From: Egibacter rhizosphaerae
Lineage (GTDB): Bacteria > Actinomycetota > Nitriliruptoria > Euzebyales > Egibacteraceae
DNA: 64,000 nucleotides
Direction: 5' to 3'
NCBI RefSeq assembly: GCF_004322855.1
Contig: NZ_CP036402.1
Location: forward strand, 4,092,001 to 4,156,000
Below the pieces are notes generated by a model. It had not been told where the DNA came from, made no database searches, and saw nothing but the letters and a program-made list of their open reading frames with translations. Of the stretch, positions 33,961-42,543 are shown piece by piece (positions within the stretch are counted from its first letter, which is position 1; each line of letters begins with the position of its first letter). The position numbers and the translations under genes are program-made.

Positions 33961-34893
33961 ATGGAAGACGATGCACTTCCTCCGCTCATCGAGCCTGAAG
34001 TGGGGCCCGAGGGCGTGCGGGACGCCCTCGCCCGCGAGGGCTACCTGGCCGACGACGGCCTGGCCACCGCTTGCTTCCTGGCGATCCAGCTGCACCGGCC
34101 TTTGTTCCTCGAGGGCGCACCCGGTGTCGGCAAGACGGAGATCAGCAAGGCGCTGGCCGCATGGCTCGGGGCCCCGCTCATCCGACTACAGTGCTACGAG
34201 GGCATCGACGCCGCGCAAGCGCTCTACGACTGGGATTTCCCCCGTCAGCTCCTGCATCTTCGCTCAGTCGAGGCATGGTCGTCGGTGAGTGGAACGTCGC
34301 CGGAACCGGAGGACCTCGAGCGGCGCCTCTACGATCGGCGCTTCCTCGTCGCGCGCCCGTTGCTCCAGGCGCTGGAGATCTCGCCCAGCGTCCTGCTCAT
34401 CGACGAGCTCGATCGCGCCGACGACGACTTCGAAGCCTTCCTCCTCGAGGTACTGAGCGACTTCTCCGTGACCGTCCCCGAGGTGGGCACCATCCGTGCC
34501 GCCCAGCCACCCCTCGTCGTCATTACCTCGAACCGGACCAGAGAGGTCCACGACGCACTCAAGCGGCGCTGCTACTACTACTGGCTCACCTACCCGACCT
34601 TCGAACGTGAAGTCGAGATCCTGCGCACGCGCCTCCCCCGTGCGAGTCGACGACTCGCCGAGCAAGTGACGGCCGCTGTGCAGCAGCTTCGGCGCTCGGA
34701 TCTGACCAAACCCCCGGGCGTGGCGGAAACGCTCGACTGGGCTCAGGCGGTCCTCACACTCGGCTGCGAGGAGCTGGATCCTGACGTTGCAGCTCGCACG
34801 CTCGGCTCGGTACTCAAGTACCAGGAGGATCAGGAGCGAGTCGCCGGCATCGATTACGAGCAGCTGATCGGCGTACCGGTGGAGCCCGGGTGA
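33961..34893 (+). CDS. coxD: MoxR-type AAA+ ATPase (CoxD family)
   Basis: A 310-residue AAA+ protein with Walker A GAPGVGKTE, Walker B VLLIDELDRADD, and the CoxD-like segment RLQCYEGIDAAQALYDWDF. CoxD is a chaperone needed to mature the active site of Mo hydroxylases of the CODH/XDH family. The GTGA overlap with coxE is typical. A client is present in this window: the hydroxylase at 18.8-22.6 kb. The gene symbol reflects the family, not a CO dehydrogenase. Confidence 0.88.
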   Translation: MEDDALPPLIEPEVGPEGVRDALAREGYLADDGLATACFLAIQLHRPLFLEGAPGVGKTEISKALAAWLGAPLIRLQCYEGIDAAQALYDWDFPRQLLHLRSVEAWSSVSGTSPEPEDLERRLYDRRFLVARPLLQALEISPSVLLIDELDRADDDFEAFLLEVLSDFSVTVPEVGTIRAAQPPLVVITSNRTREVHDALKRRCYYYWLTYPTFEREVEILRTRLPRASRRLAEQVTAAVQQLRRSDLTKPPGVAETLDWAQAVLTLGCEELDPDVAARTLGSVLKYQEDQERVAGIDYEQLIGVPVEPG

Positions 34894-36041
34894 GCGACGC
34901 CCGCGTCGACCCGATCCCCACACTCGTCGGCTTCGGGCGGGTGTTGCGCGCTGCGGGTCTCGATGCGGGTCCCGACCGCCTGCTCGCGTTCGAGCGAGCC
35001 CTCGAACGATTGGACGTGACGTCCCGAACCCACGTCTACTGGGCCGGGAGGGTGACGCTGTGCCGGACGCCGGAGGACCTTCCCCGCTACGACCTCGCTT
35101 TCGACGCATGGTTCGGGGGTGCCGTTCCGCTTCCGCCCGAACGCGAACGGGTCGCGAAGGTGGCCCGCGATGTGAGCGCGGCCGGAGACCCGGCCCCCGG
35201 GCGTGAGGGCACGGCCCAGGCGGAGACCGTGGAAGCGGAGGCCAGCCGGCTCGAGCTCCTGCGGCACCGAGACGTCACCACCCTGACCCCATCGGAGCGT
35301 CGAGAGCTGCAACGGCTGCTCGAGGCCTTCTGGCTCCCCGGGGAGCAGCGGCGCAGCCGACGCTGGGGATCCCCGAGGCAGCGCCGGCGGCTCGACCCGC
35401 ACGAGACGGTGCGCGAACTGTTGCGCCACGGAGGGGAGCCGACACGGCTCCGCTATCGATCGCGCCGGCAGCGCCCCAGACCCGTGGTACTGCTGATCGA
35501 CGTCAGCGGCTCCATGGGCGCCTACGCGGACGCGTTGCTCCGTTTCGCCCATGCCGCGCGCCGGCGGGGTCCGGTGTCCACCGAGGTGTTCACGCTCGGC
35601 ACACGGCTCACGCGGGTGACGCGCCAGATGGCGTACCACGACCCGGATCTCGCACTCGCGGCGGTCGCCCACGCGGTGCCGGACTGGGAGGGGGGGACCC
35701 GTCTCGGGGTGATGCTCAAGAGCTTCCTCGACCGATGGGGGCAGCAGGGGGCCGCCCGGGGGGCCGTGGTGGTCGTCCTGTCCGACGGGCTGGAGCGCGG
35801 GGACGTCGCGCCCCTGGCTGCGCAGATGGCCCGTCTCTCGAGACTGGCGCACCGGGTCATCTGGTCGAACCCGCGCAAGGGCCATCCCGGCTACGAGCCT
35901 CAAGCGCGGGGGATGGTCGCGGCGCTACCCCATGTGGACGCCTTCCTGGAAGGTCACAGCCTCGCGGCCCTGCAGCGACTGGCCGCTGCCGTCCTGGGCG
36001 CCGCGGGAGACGATGTCCGTGAGTGGCCCGCGGTGCGCTGA
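34890..36041 (+). CDS. coxE: VWA-domain maturation protein (CoxE family)
   Basis: A 383-residue protein with a von Willebrand A domain (about 195-380) carrying the metal motif DVSGSMGAYADALLRFAHAA, preceded by a helical region with Arg-rich RRWGSPRQRRRLDPHETV. CoxE acts with CoxD in inserting or sulfurating the metal centre of Mo hydroxylases. Overlaps coxD by 4 bp. No coxF (XdhC-like) or coxG is present in the window. Confidence 0.88.
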   Translation: MSDARVDPIPTLVGFGRVLRAAGLDAGPDRLLAFERALERLDVTSRTHVYWAGRVTLCRTPEDLPRYDLAFDAWFGGAVPLPPERERVAKVARDVSAAGDPAPGREGTAQAETVEAEASRLELLRHRDVTTLTPSERRELQRLLEAFWLPGEQRRSRRWGSPRQRRRLDPHETVRELLRHGGEPTRLRYRSRRQRPRPVVLLIDVSGSMGAYADALLRFAHAARRRGPVSTEVFTLGTRLTRVTRQMAYHDPDLALAAVAHAVPDWEGGTRLGVMLKSFLDRWGQQGAARGAVVVVLSDGLERGDVAPLAAQMARLSRLAHRVIWSNPRKGHPGYEPQARGMVAALPHVDAFLEGHSLAALQRLAAAVLGAAGDDVREWPAVR

Positions 36042-36066
36042 ACATCGATCACACGCCCTGCGGTGC

Positions 36067-36813
36067 TCAGTACACGGCGCGACCGCCGGACAAGTCGAAC
36101 GTGAAGCCGGTGGTGAAGCTCGTGGCCGGCGACACGATCCACCTGATCGCTTCCGCAGCTTCTTCGAGGGTGCCGCAGCGTCCCATCGGGATCCGATCGG
36201 TCATGTAGCGCACCTGCTGCTCGGGCATCGCCGCCACCATCGCCGTCTCGATCACTGCAGGCGCGAGCGCGTTGATCGTGACCCCCGTGTCCGCGTACTC
36301 CTTTCCCTGGGCTTTGACCATGCCGATCAGTCCGGCCTTGGTGGCCGAATACGCGGTCATGCCGGCGTTGCCCTCCTTTCCGGCGATAGACGCCACATGC
36401 AGCACCCGCCCGTATCCCCGCGCGACCATGCCGGGGACGACCGCGCGGGATAGTAGGAAGGCACCGAACAGGTTGACCCGGTAGACCGCGTCGAAGTCGG
36501 CAGGGTCGACCTCGTGGCTCTTGAGGCCGGTCCGGCCCGTCGTTCCGGCGCAGTTGACGAGCGCATCGATCCGACCCTGCTGTCGTTCGAGACCGTCTAT
36601 GACACTGACCACTGCGTCGACATCCGTGACGTCGAGCCGGGCTCCGACGGCGCGGTCGCCGAGCTCTGCGGCTGCGACGTGTGCCCCCTCCTCGTTCCGG
36701 TCGAGACAAGCCACGGTCGCGCCGTCCGCAGCGAGCGCGGAGGCGGCGGCCCGGCCGATACCTTCCGCCGCACCCACGATGGCAACCACGTGTCCCGCCA
36801 ACGCTCCCACCAT
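36067..36813 (-). CDS. SDR-family oxidoreductase 2
   Basis: A 248-residue classical SDR: AIVGAAEGIGRAA (first Gly of TGxxxGIG preceded by Val-Gly instead of Thr-Gly), NCAG, catalytic Tyr-Lys in AYSATKAGLIG and an FG-like C terminus. CLDRNEE suggests NAD. ATG 36813 is fixed by a perfect GGAGG site. Convergent with coxE, with 25 bp between stops. It sits divergently from the propeller gene. Substrate unknown. Confidence 0.88.
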   Translation of the reverse strand: MVGALAGHVVAIVGAAEGIGRAAASALAADGATVACLDRNEEGAHVAAAELGDRAVGARLDVTDVDAVVSVIDGLERQQGRIDALVNCAGTTGRTGLKSHEVDPADFDAVYRVNLFGAFLLSRAVVPGMVARGYGRVLHVASIAGKEGNAGMTAYSATKAGLIGMVKAQGKEYADTGVTINALAPAVIETAMVAAMPEQQVRYMTDRIPMGRCGTLEEAAEAIRWIVSPATSFTTGFTFDLSGGRAVY

Positions 36814-36957
36814 GTTCGTCCTCCTCGCAGACGTGGCCGCCCTCGCGAGGCCGCCGGGGTGCATCGTCTCCAATTCGTGGTCCTCGTGCCAGTCCCGAGC
36901 CTCCCGTGACGGGAGATCATCCTGGCCTCGCTCGGCAAGACGGGGCACGATGTCGGC

Positions 36958-38268
36958 GTGCTCAGTCATCGCCTCCGCCTCCTCAGCGTCGTCGGGCTGG
37001 GCCTTGCTGTCGTCGGTGCCCTGCTCGTCGTCGTGCTGACCGGCCGAGACGCGCCACGATCCGACGTGTACGCCCAGGACGAGGCTGCGCGGTCGATGAC
37101 CAGCGATCCGGACCGTCGTGCGCCCGCGTGGTGGCAAGCCGAGGACGTGCCGCCCCCACCCGAGCCGCAAGGTGACGCGGCGGAGCTCCCCTGGTTGCGT
37201 GAGGGCAACAGCTCCCATGTGGTCGATGAGGGCGCCGACGTGGTGGGCTGGTTCGCGGATCTCGTCCTCGGAGCGGACGGACGGCCCGTTGTCGCATACC
37301 ACGATCGCAACACGGATGCATTGCGGATCGCCCGCTGCGCGTCGCTCACCTGCGAGGCCGCAGACGTGGTGGCGGTCGACGAAGGGGACCGCGCCGGCTG
37401 GTATCCCTCCATCGACATCGGCGTGGACGGACGACCAATCGTCGCGTATTACCACGCTGGAGAGGGGCAGCTGCGGTTCGCGCGGTGTGACAGCCCTCGG
37501 TGCGAGGCTACGGACGTGACCGTTGTGGACGAGGGGAGTGAGGACGTCGGGGCGTTCCCCTCCCTGGCGATCGGCGCCGACGGGCTGCCGGTGATCAGCT
37601 ATCACGACTACGCACGAGGGACGCTCCGGGTCGCGCGCTGCCGTGATGCCGACTGCCAGGCGGCCGACACGGTGGTCGTCGACGATGGCGACGTCGGGGG
37701 CTTCACGTCGCTGGCGGTCGGAAACCGTGGGATGCCGCTCATTGCCTACTACGACTTCGCGAGCACGTCGCTGAAGCTCGCCCAGTGCGGGCATCCGGGA
37801 TGCGAGGAGGCCGACACCGCGACGATCGACGATGGCGACGACGTGGGGCGGTTCGCGTCCCTCGAGGTGCCCCCGGAGGGGCTCCCCGCGGTCGCCTACT
37901 ACGACGACGGTGAGGGCGTGCTGCGCTTCGCGCGTTGTCGTGACACTGCCTGTGAACGGGTGGCCAGCACGGTGGTCGACGACGACACGCACGTCGGCCG
38001 CTTCGCCTCACTGGCCGTCGATGGGGCAGGGCGTCCCGTGATCGCCTACCGCTACAGCAACGAGGCCGAGCTCCGTCTCGCGCGGTGTGCCACCGACGAC
38101 TGCACGGACGCCAGTATCGTGACCGTCGACGGTCGTGGCGACGTCGGCGCGCACGCCTCACTAGCCCTCGACCAGCGCGAGCGGCCGATCATCGCCCACC
38201 ACGGACGCCGGGCGCTCATGGTCACGCGTTGTGGGAGCGAGACCTGCGTGCCGTTCCAGTCGCCGTAA
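36958..38268 (+). CDS. Membrane-anchored seven-repeat protein, predicted beta-propeller
   Basis: A 436-residue protein. Residues about 8-28 form a signal-anchor helix without a lipobox. From about 80 there are seven repeats of about 45-50 residues, each with GxxGxPxxAYxD and LRxARCxxxxC, so all seven have a C-x4-C pair (RCASLTC, RCDSPRC, RCRDADC, QCGHPGC, RCRDTAC, RCATDDC, RCGSETC). The last repeat lacks the final VVDEG strand. An isolated SSHVVDEGA strand before repeat 1 could close the ring. The fold is inferred; no catalytic residue is seen. Confidence 0.8.
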   Translation: MLSHRLRLLSVVGLGLAVVGALLVVVLTGRDAPRSDVYAQDEAARSMTSDPDRRAPAWWQAEDVPPPPEPQGDAAELPWLREGNSSHVVDEGADVVGWFADLVLGADGRPVVAYHDRNTDALRIARCASLTCEAADVVAVDEGDRAGWYPSIDIGVDGRPIVAYYHAGEGQLRFARCDSPRCEATDVTVVDEGSEDVGAFPSLAIGADGLPVISYHDYARGTLRVARCRDADCQAADTVVVDDGDVGGFTSLAVGNRGMPLIAYYDFASTSLKLAQCGHPGCEEADTATIDDGDDVGRFASLEVPPEGLPAVAYYDDGEGVLRFARCRDTACERVASTVVDDDTHVGRFASLAVDGAGRPVIAYRYSNEAELRLARCATDDCTDASIVTVDGRGDVGAHASLALDQRERPIIAHHGRRALMVTRCGSETCVPFQSP

Positions 38269-38324
38269 GGGCCTCCCCCTTGCGCAGCCGGTGCTCGATG
38301 CGGCCGATGCTGCTCGATCGATCT

Positions 38325-38335
38325 GATAAATTGCA
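38325..38335 (+). promoter_or_regulatory. GATAAATTGCA motif before SDR 3
   Basis: This 11-bp AT-rich element, 34 bp before the SDR start, recurs as GATAAAATGCA in the same orientation relative to the GntR gene (39898-39908). It could be a -10 region or a shared GntR operator. Confidence 0.4.
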
Positions 38336-38368
38336 CCGCAGGCGGCAGCCGGCAGGAGGCGAGGCGGA

Positions 38369-39106
38369 ATGCGAGGCGGGCACGCGGTCCTGACGGGGGC
38401 CGCCTCGGGCATCGGACGGGCAGCCGCGCTCCGCCTCGCTCGCGAAGGATTCGACCTGAGCCTCCTGGACCGGGACGAGGAGGGTCTGCGAAAGGTGGCG
38501 ACGGCGTGTGATGCGGCGCCGTATGTGGTGGATCTCGCCGACGAGACGTCGTTGGGTGACGTGATCGGCCAGGTTCTCCGGGTGCGCTCCTGTGATGCGC
38601 TCGTCAACGTGGCCGGCATCGGTGTGGCGGCGACGGTGGTCGAGACCGCGCCGCAGGCCTGGGATGAGATCCTCGCGGTCAACCTTCGCGCGCCGTTCCT
38701 GCTCTCGAGGGCGGTGCTACCCACGATGCTCGAAGGCGATGGGGGGACGATCGTGAACGTGGCGTCCGTCTCGGGCCTCGTCGGGGTGGCCTCGCGGGCA
38801 GCGTACTGCGCTTCCAAGGCGGGTCTTATCGGCCTCACCAAGGCCATCGCGGTTGACCATGGGCGAGAGGGCGTCCGGGCGGTGGCGGTTTGCCCCGGCA
38901 CCGTTGCCACGGAGTGGATCGACAAGATCCTCGCCGATGCGGAGGATCCGGTTGCCGCGCGCGCGACGATGGCCGACCGACAACTCGATGGCCGAATGGG
39001 AACGCCGGAGGAGGTTGCGGCCGCCATCGCCTTCGTTGCGAGCCCGGAGGCGCGTTTCGTCAACGGCTCGGAACTCGTCGTCGACGGTGGATTCACCGCC
39101 AGGTGA
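38369..39106 (+). CDS. SDR-family oxidoreductase 3 (2-keto-3-deoxy-fuconate dehydrogenase-like)
   Basis: A 245-residue classical SDR with TGAASGIGRAA, NVAG, SVSG with catalytic Tyr-Lys AYCASKAGLIGLTKAIA and the C-terminal VDGGF. The length and ASRAAYCASKAG region resemble 2-keto-3-deoxy-L-fuconate/rhamnonate 4-dehydrogenases. Those enzymes make the 2,4-diketo acid cleaved by the FAH-type hydrolase found here at 13.3 kb. SDR substrate calls are weak. It converges on the GntR gene and shares a promoter motif with it. Confidence 0.85.
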   Translation: MRGGHAVLTGAASGIGRAAALRLAREGFDLSLLDRDEEGLRKVATACDAAPYVVDLADETSLGDVIGQVLRVRSCDALVNVAGIGVAATVVETAPQAWDEILAVNLRAPFLLSRAVLPTMLEGDGGTIVNVASVSGLVGVASRAAYCASKAGLIGLTKAIAVDHGREGVRAVAVCPGTVATEWIDKILADAEDPVAARATMADRQLDGRMGTPEEVAAAIAFVASPEARFVNGSELVVDGGFTAR

Positions 39107-39135
39107 GCGGCCTGAGCATGCTGGCCGGACCCGCG

Positions 39136-39843
39136 TCAGGCGGGTCGTGCGAGCGGGTCGGGGATCCCGAGTCGACCGGTCGCCTGCAGGAGGTGCTGCT
39201 CGGTGATGCGGGCGGCTTCCTCCGGGTCCCGTGCCTGGAAGGCGTCCAGGAGCCGGCGATGGTCCTCGATACCCTGCACGATCTCCTCGGGGTCCTGATG
39301 CAGGCCGAGACCCACGTACGCTGCGGCTGCGTCCTGGAGATTGTGCAGGGTCGTGCGCAGTCGCGCGTTCCGGCACGCATCGGTGAGATGGCCGTGGAAC
39401 CGGCGGTTGAGCTCGACCCACGAGCCCACGTCGGCACCGCTCGCCATCTCTGCGTGGAAAGCCTCGGCCTGTTCGAGTTCGTCGGGCGTGATGTGCTCTG
39501 CGGCCCGCCGCATACAGTACGGCTCCAGGACGAGCCGGAGCTCGTAGATCTCGCGCATCTCGTCGAGGTCGAGTTCGGCGACGATCGCTCCGCGATGGGG
39601 GTCGACCTGGACGAGTCCCTCGGATGCGAGCTCGCGCAGTGCTTCGCGGACCGGGGTGGTGCTCACGTCGAGCTGGGCGGCGATGTCGGCCTGGACCAGA
39701 CGCGAGCCCGCGGGGATGGACCGTCCGAGGATCGCCCGGCGCAGGGTTTCGCGCACGTACTGGTGTGCGGTCCGACGCCCTTGTGCCGGCGTACCGTCCG
39801 CCACGAGGGCGTCGTAGGTGAGGAGGGGGGTGGAGCGGGCCAT
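39136..39843 (-). CDS. GntR-family (FCD/FadR-type) transcriptional regulator
   Basis: A 235-residue regulator: winged helix about 25-90 (YVRETLRRAILGRSIPAGSR, DVSTTPVREALRELASEGLV) and FCD effector domain about 100-225, with metal or ligand His residues in NRRFHGHLTDAC and EDHRRLLDAF. ATG 39843 has a GAGGAA site and is preferred over a start 17 codons upstream. FCD regulators respond to organic acids. Probable targets are the converging SDR gene and the divergent MFS gene. Confidence 0.9.
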   Translation of the reverse strand: MARSTPLLTYDALVADGTPAQGRRTAHQYVRETLRRAILGRSIPAGSRLVQADIAAQLDVSTTPVREALRELASEGLVQVDPHRGAIVAELDLDEMREIYELRLVLEPYCMRRAAEHITPDELEQAEAFHAEMASGADVGSWVELNRRFHGHLTDACRNARLRTTLHNLQDAAAAYVGLGLHQDPEEIVQGIEDHRRLLDAFQARDPEEAARITEQHLLQATGRLGIPDPLARPA

Positions 39844-39897
39844 GGATTCCTCGATGTGGCCGCCGGGGGCGGGATCGCGCCGGGATTGGATCACGAT

Positions 39898-39908
39898 TGC
39901 ATTTTATC
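39898..39908 (-). promoter_or_regulatory. GATAAAATGCA motif before the GntR gene
   Basis: The minus strand reads GATAAAATGCA, 55 bp upstream of the GntR start; see 38325-38335. Next to it TCTG-ATGTCG-CAGA (39907-39920 region) is a small inverted repeat between the divergent gntR and MFS genes. Confidence 0.4.
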
Positions 39909-39956
39909 TGATGTCGCAGACATGGCCATGAACCAACGGATGCGGACGCTCAGTCG

Positions 39957-41153
39957 ATGACCCGGCGGCGTCCGGTCTCGTGGCCTCTGGGTCGCCCAGC
40001 GAGCGTCCGGGCGTCGGGATGGCTGCTCGCGGCCGTGGTGTTGTGCGCGATGGCACTCCGACCCCAACTCGTCGGCGTCGGACCTCTCATCCCGTCCATC
40101 CAGGACGATCTCACCCTGAGCTACCCCGTCGCCGGGCTCCTGGGCTCGCTGCCGATCGCCTGCATGGGACTGTTCGCCTTCGCGGCTCCCCCCGTGGTCT
40201 CCCGCCTGGGAACGAGCCGCGCCATGGTGGCCGCGATGGTCATCCTCGGTGCGGGCGGCGTGGCGCGCTCGCTGGTGGTCGGGGCGCCAGACCTGATCGC
40301 CCTCACCCTCGTCGTCGGGCTCGGCATGGGACTCGCCGGCGCGCTCCTCCCCACCGCGGTACGGGCGTGGTTTCCCGGAACGGAGCGTCTCGCGACGGGC
40401 CTCTACGGCGGCGGCATTCAGGTGGGGGCCGCGCTCTCGGCTGCTATCGGCGTGCCGATCGCTCAGGCTGCGGGTTCGTGGCGATGGTCCCTTCTCGCGT
40501 TCTCCGTGGTCCCGTTCGTCGCCCTCGCACTCTGGGTCGCCGGTCGGGGAGCCCGGTCTTCGTCGCCCCCCGTCGCCGCGAGCGCGGGGGCGGCGCGGCC
40601 GCGAGGCACGGGGCTGCTGTTGATCGTGGTGTTCGCAGCCGCCGGCACGGTCTACTACGGCATCAACGCGTGGCTGCCTTCGGCCTACCTGGAGTTCGGT
40701 TGGGGCCCGGGCCCAACAGGGGCGCTCCTCGGGGTCCTCAACGTGACCCAGATCCCCGCTGCCCTTTCCGCGGGGTACTTGGCAACACGCATCGGCCTGG
40801 GTCGGCTGATCGGCGCCTACGCCGCGCTCGTGCTCGTCGCTGTGTGCGGACTCGTGCTCGCGCCCGGGCTGGGGTTCCTGTTCGTCGTGCTCTACGGGCT
40901 CGGGAACGGGTCGATTTTCACCCTCATGCTGGCGGTTCCGCTCGAACTCGGACGCGTCGCCTCGGAGGTCACGCGCGCGACGGCAATGATGCTCGGATGG
41001 GGCTACCTGATCACCGCCGCGAGTCCCGTGGTGCTCGGCATCGTGCGGGATCAACTCGGTGAATTCTCTATCGCCCTGTGGCTGTTGGTGGCGGTGGCTG
41101 CCCTGCAGCTCGTGGTGGCGGTCGAAGTTGCCCGTCGCCTGCGCGGATCGTGA
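39957..41153 (+). CDS. MFS transporter, CynX/NimT family
   Basis: A 398-residue 12-helix transporter. The N-terminal MALRPQLVGVGPLIPSIQDD is typical of CynX/NimT carriers, which move small anions and nitroimidazole-like compounds. A basic loop divides the two six-helix halves near residues 195-215 (RGARSSSPPVAASAGAARPR). Divergent from the GntR gene, which likely controls it. It may be an alternative importer or exporter for a pathway acid. Confidence 0.88.
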   Translation: MTRRRPVSWPLGRPASVRASGWLLAAVVLCAMALRPQLVGVGPLIPSIQDDLTLSYPVAGLLGSLPIACMGLFAFAAPPVVSRLGTSRAMVAAMVILGAGGVARSLVVGAPDLIALTLVVGLGMGLAGALLPTAVRAWFPGTERLATGLYGGGIQVGAALSAAIGVPIAQAAGSWRWSLLAFSVVPFVALALWVAGRGARSSSPPVAASAGAARPRGTGLLLIVVFAAAGTVYYGINAWLPSAYLEFGWGPGPTGALLGVLNVTQIPAALSAGYLATRIGLGRLIGAYAALVLVAVCGLVLAPGLGFLFVVLYGLGNGSIFTLMLAVPLELGRVASEVTRATAMMLGWGYLITAASPVVLGIVRDQLGEFSIALWLLVAVAALQLVVAVEVARRLRGS

Positions 41154-41253
41154 GCGCCGTGGCTGTTGCGATCGCCCGCAGCAGCGTTCGTGTCGATCGG
41201 GCCCCGCCACCGAGACCCGGCGGGCTGTCGCAGCCGGTTCCAGGGCACCACAC

Positions 41254-42543
41254 CTAGTCGGCCGGTGGGCTGACCGCCACTTGGACGACGCGGTGGCCGT
41301 CGACGACGGCGGCCTCCAGCCGTGTCCCCTCGTGCTCGACGCCGTCCCCGGTCTGGGGCAAGCGCCCGAGCGAGGCCATGAGGTAGCCCGCCACGGTCTC
41401 CCACTCACCGGGGGGCAGCTGCAGGCCCGTCTGGGCCGCGAGTTCGTCGGGTCGCAGCGTCCCCGGGACGAGCCACACGCCGTCCGCGCGCCGGTGGATG
41501 CGTTCCCGGCGGTCCGACTCGTCGTAGAACTCGCCGATGAGCTCCTCCAGCACGTCCTCGAGTGTCACGAGCCCCGTGACACTGCCGAACTCGTCGACCA
41601 CGAACACGAGGTGGCGCCGCTGGTCACGCATGTCGACGAGCAGGTCCTCGAGGGGCCGGCTCTCGGGCGCGTACAGGGTCTGGCGGGCGAGCGATTGGGC
41701 GGTCCGGTGCGAGCGCTCGTCGTCGGTAAGGGTGAGGGCGTCCTTCACGTGCACGACACCGACCGGCTGATCGAGCCCGCCGTCCATGACCGGCAGCCGG
41801 GACCGTCCCGACCGGCGGGCGACCTCCTCGATCGTTTCGGGGTCCGCGGCCGCGTCCACGGCCCAGATGTCGGTGCGGGGGACCATCGCCGCCTCGGCGT
41901 CGAGCCCGGAGAGGTCGATGGCCCGGGACAGGAGTGTCTCCTGGTCCCGGGGGAGCGTGCCCTGGCGGGCGGACTCCTCGAGGAGCAGGGCGAGGTCGCC
42001 GGGGGCGTGCGCCATCGCGAGCTCGTCCTGCGGCTCGACCCCGAACGAGCGGACCACCGCGTTCGAGGCGGCGTTGAGCAGCCGGATGAACGGACCCAGC
42101 ACCCACACGAAGCCGCGGAACGGAACGGCCAGCAGCAGGATCGCCCGCTCGGGCGCGCTGATCGCCCAGGACTTGGGGGCCATCTCGCCCACCACCAGGT
42201 GCAGGAAGATCACGAGCCCCAGGGCGAGCACGAGCGACGCGGTGGCGGACACGGGCCGGGGGATCGCCGTCTCGGCGAGGATCCCGTCGAGCCAGGCGTG
42301 TACGGCCGGTTCGGCGACGGCCCCGAGGCCGAGCGAGGCCATGGTGATGCCGAGTTGGGCGCCGGCGAGCATCATCGACAGCTGCTGCAAGCCGGCCAGG
42401 GCGGAACGGGCCGCGAACGAGCCGTCCTCGGCGAGCTGTTCGATCCGTGCGCGGCGCGCGGCGAGCAGCGCGAACTCGGCCGCGACGAACAGGCCGTTCG
42501 CGAGCAGCAGGCCGATTCCCAGGGCGATGGCGGAGAGGCTCAC
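41254..42543 (-). CDS. CNNM/HlyC-CorC-type CBS-domain transporter 1
   Basis: A 429-residue membrane protein: DUF21/CNNM transmembrane domain about 1-180 (NGLFVAAEFALLAARRAR, GEMAPKSWAIS), two CBS domains about 200-340 (AAMVPRTDIWAVD, VFVVDEFGSVTGLVTLEDVLEELIG) and a C-terminal CorC-HlyC domain. Members transport Mg2+ or Co2+, often exporting Mg2+. ATGA overlap with the paralogue upstream, so they form an operon and perhaps a heterodimer. Confidence 0.92.
   Translation of the reverse strand: MSLSAIALGIGLLLANGLFVAAEFALLAARRARIEQLAEDGSFAARSALAGLQQLSMMLAGAQLGITMASLGLGAVAEPAVHAWLDGILAETAIPRPVSATASLVLALGLVIFLHLVVGEMAPKSWAISAPERAILLLAVPFRGFVWVLGPFIRLLNAASNAVVRSFGVEPQDELAMAHAPGDLALLLEESARQGTLPRDQETLLSRAIDLSGLDAEAAMVPRTDIWAVDAAADPETIEEVARRSGRSRLPVMDGGLDQPVGVVHVKDALTLTDDERSHRTAQSLARQTLYAPESRPLEDLLVDMRDQRRHLVFVVDEFGSVTGLVTLEDVLEELIGEFYDESDRRERIHRRADGVWLVPGTLRPDELAAQTGLQLPPGEWETVAGYLMASLGRLPQTGDGVEHEGTRLEAAVVDGHRVVQVAVSPPAD

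Noticed and set aside
36067-37992. A 641-codon frame that would fuse an N-terminal extension to SDR 2
   Set aside because: The extension is antisense to the seven-repeat propeller gene. A perfect GGAGG site and ATG at 36813 mark the real start.
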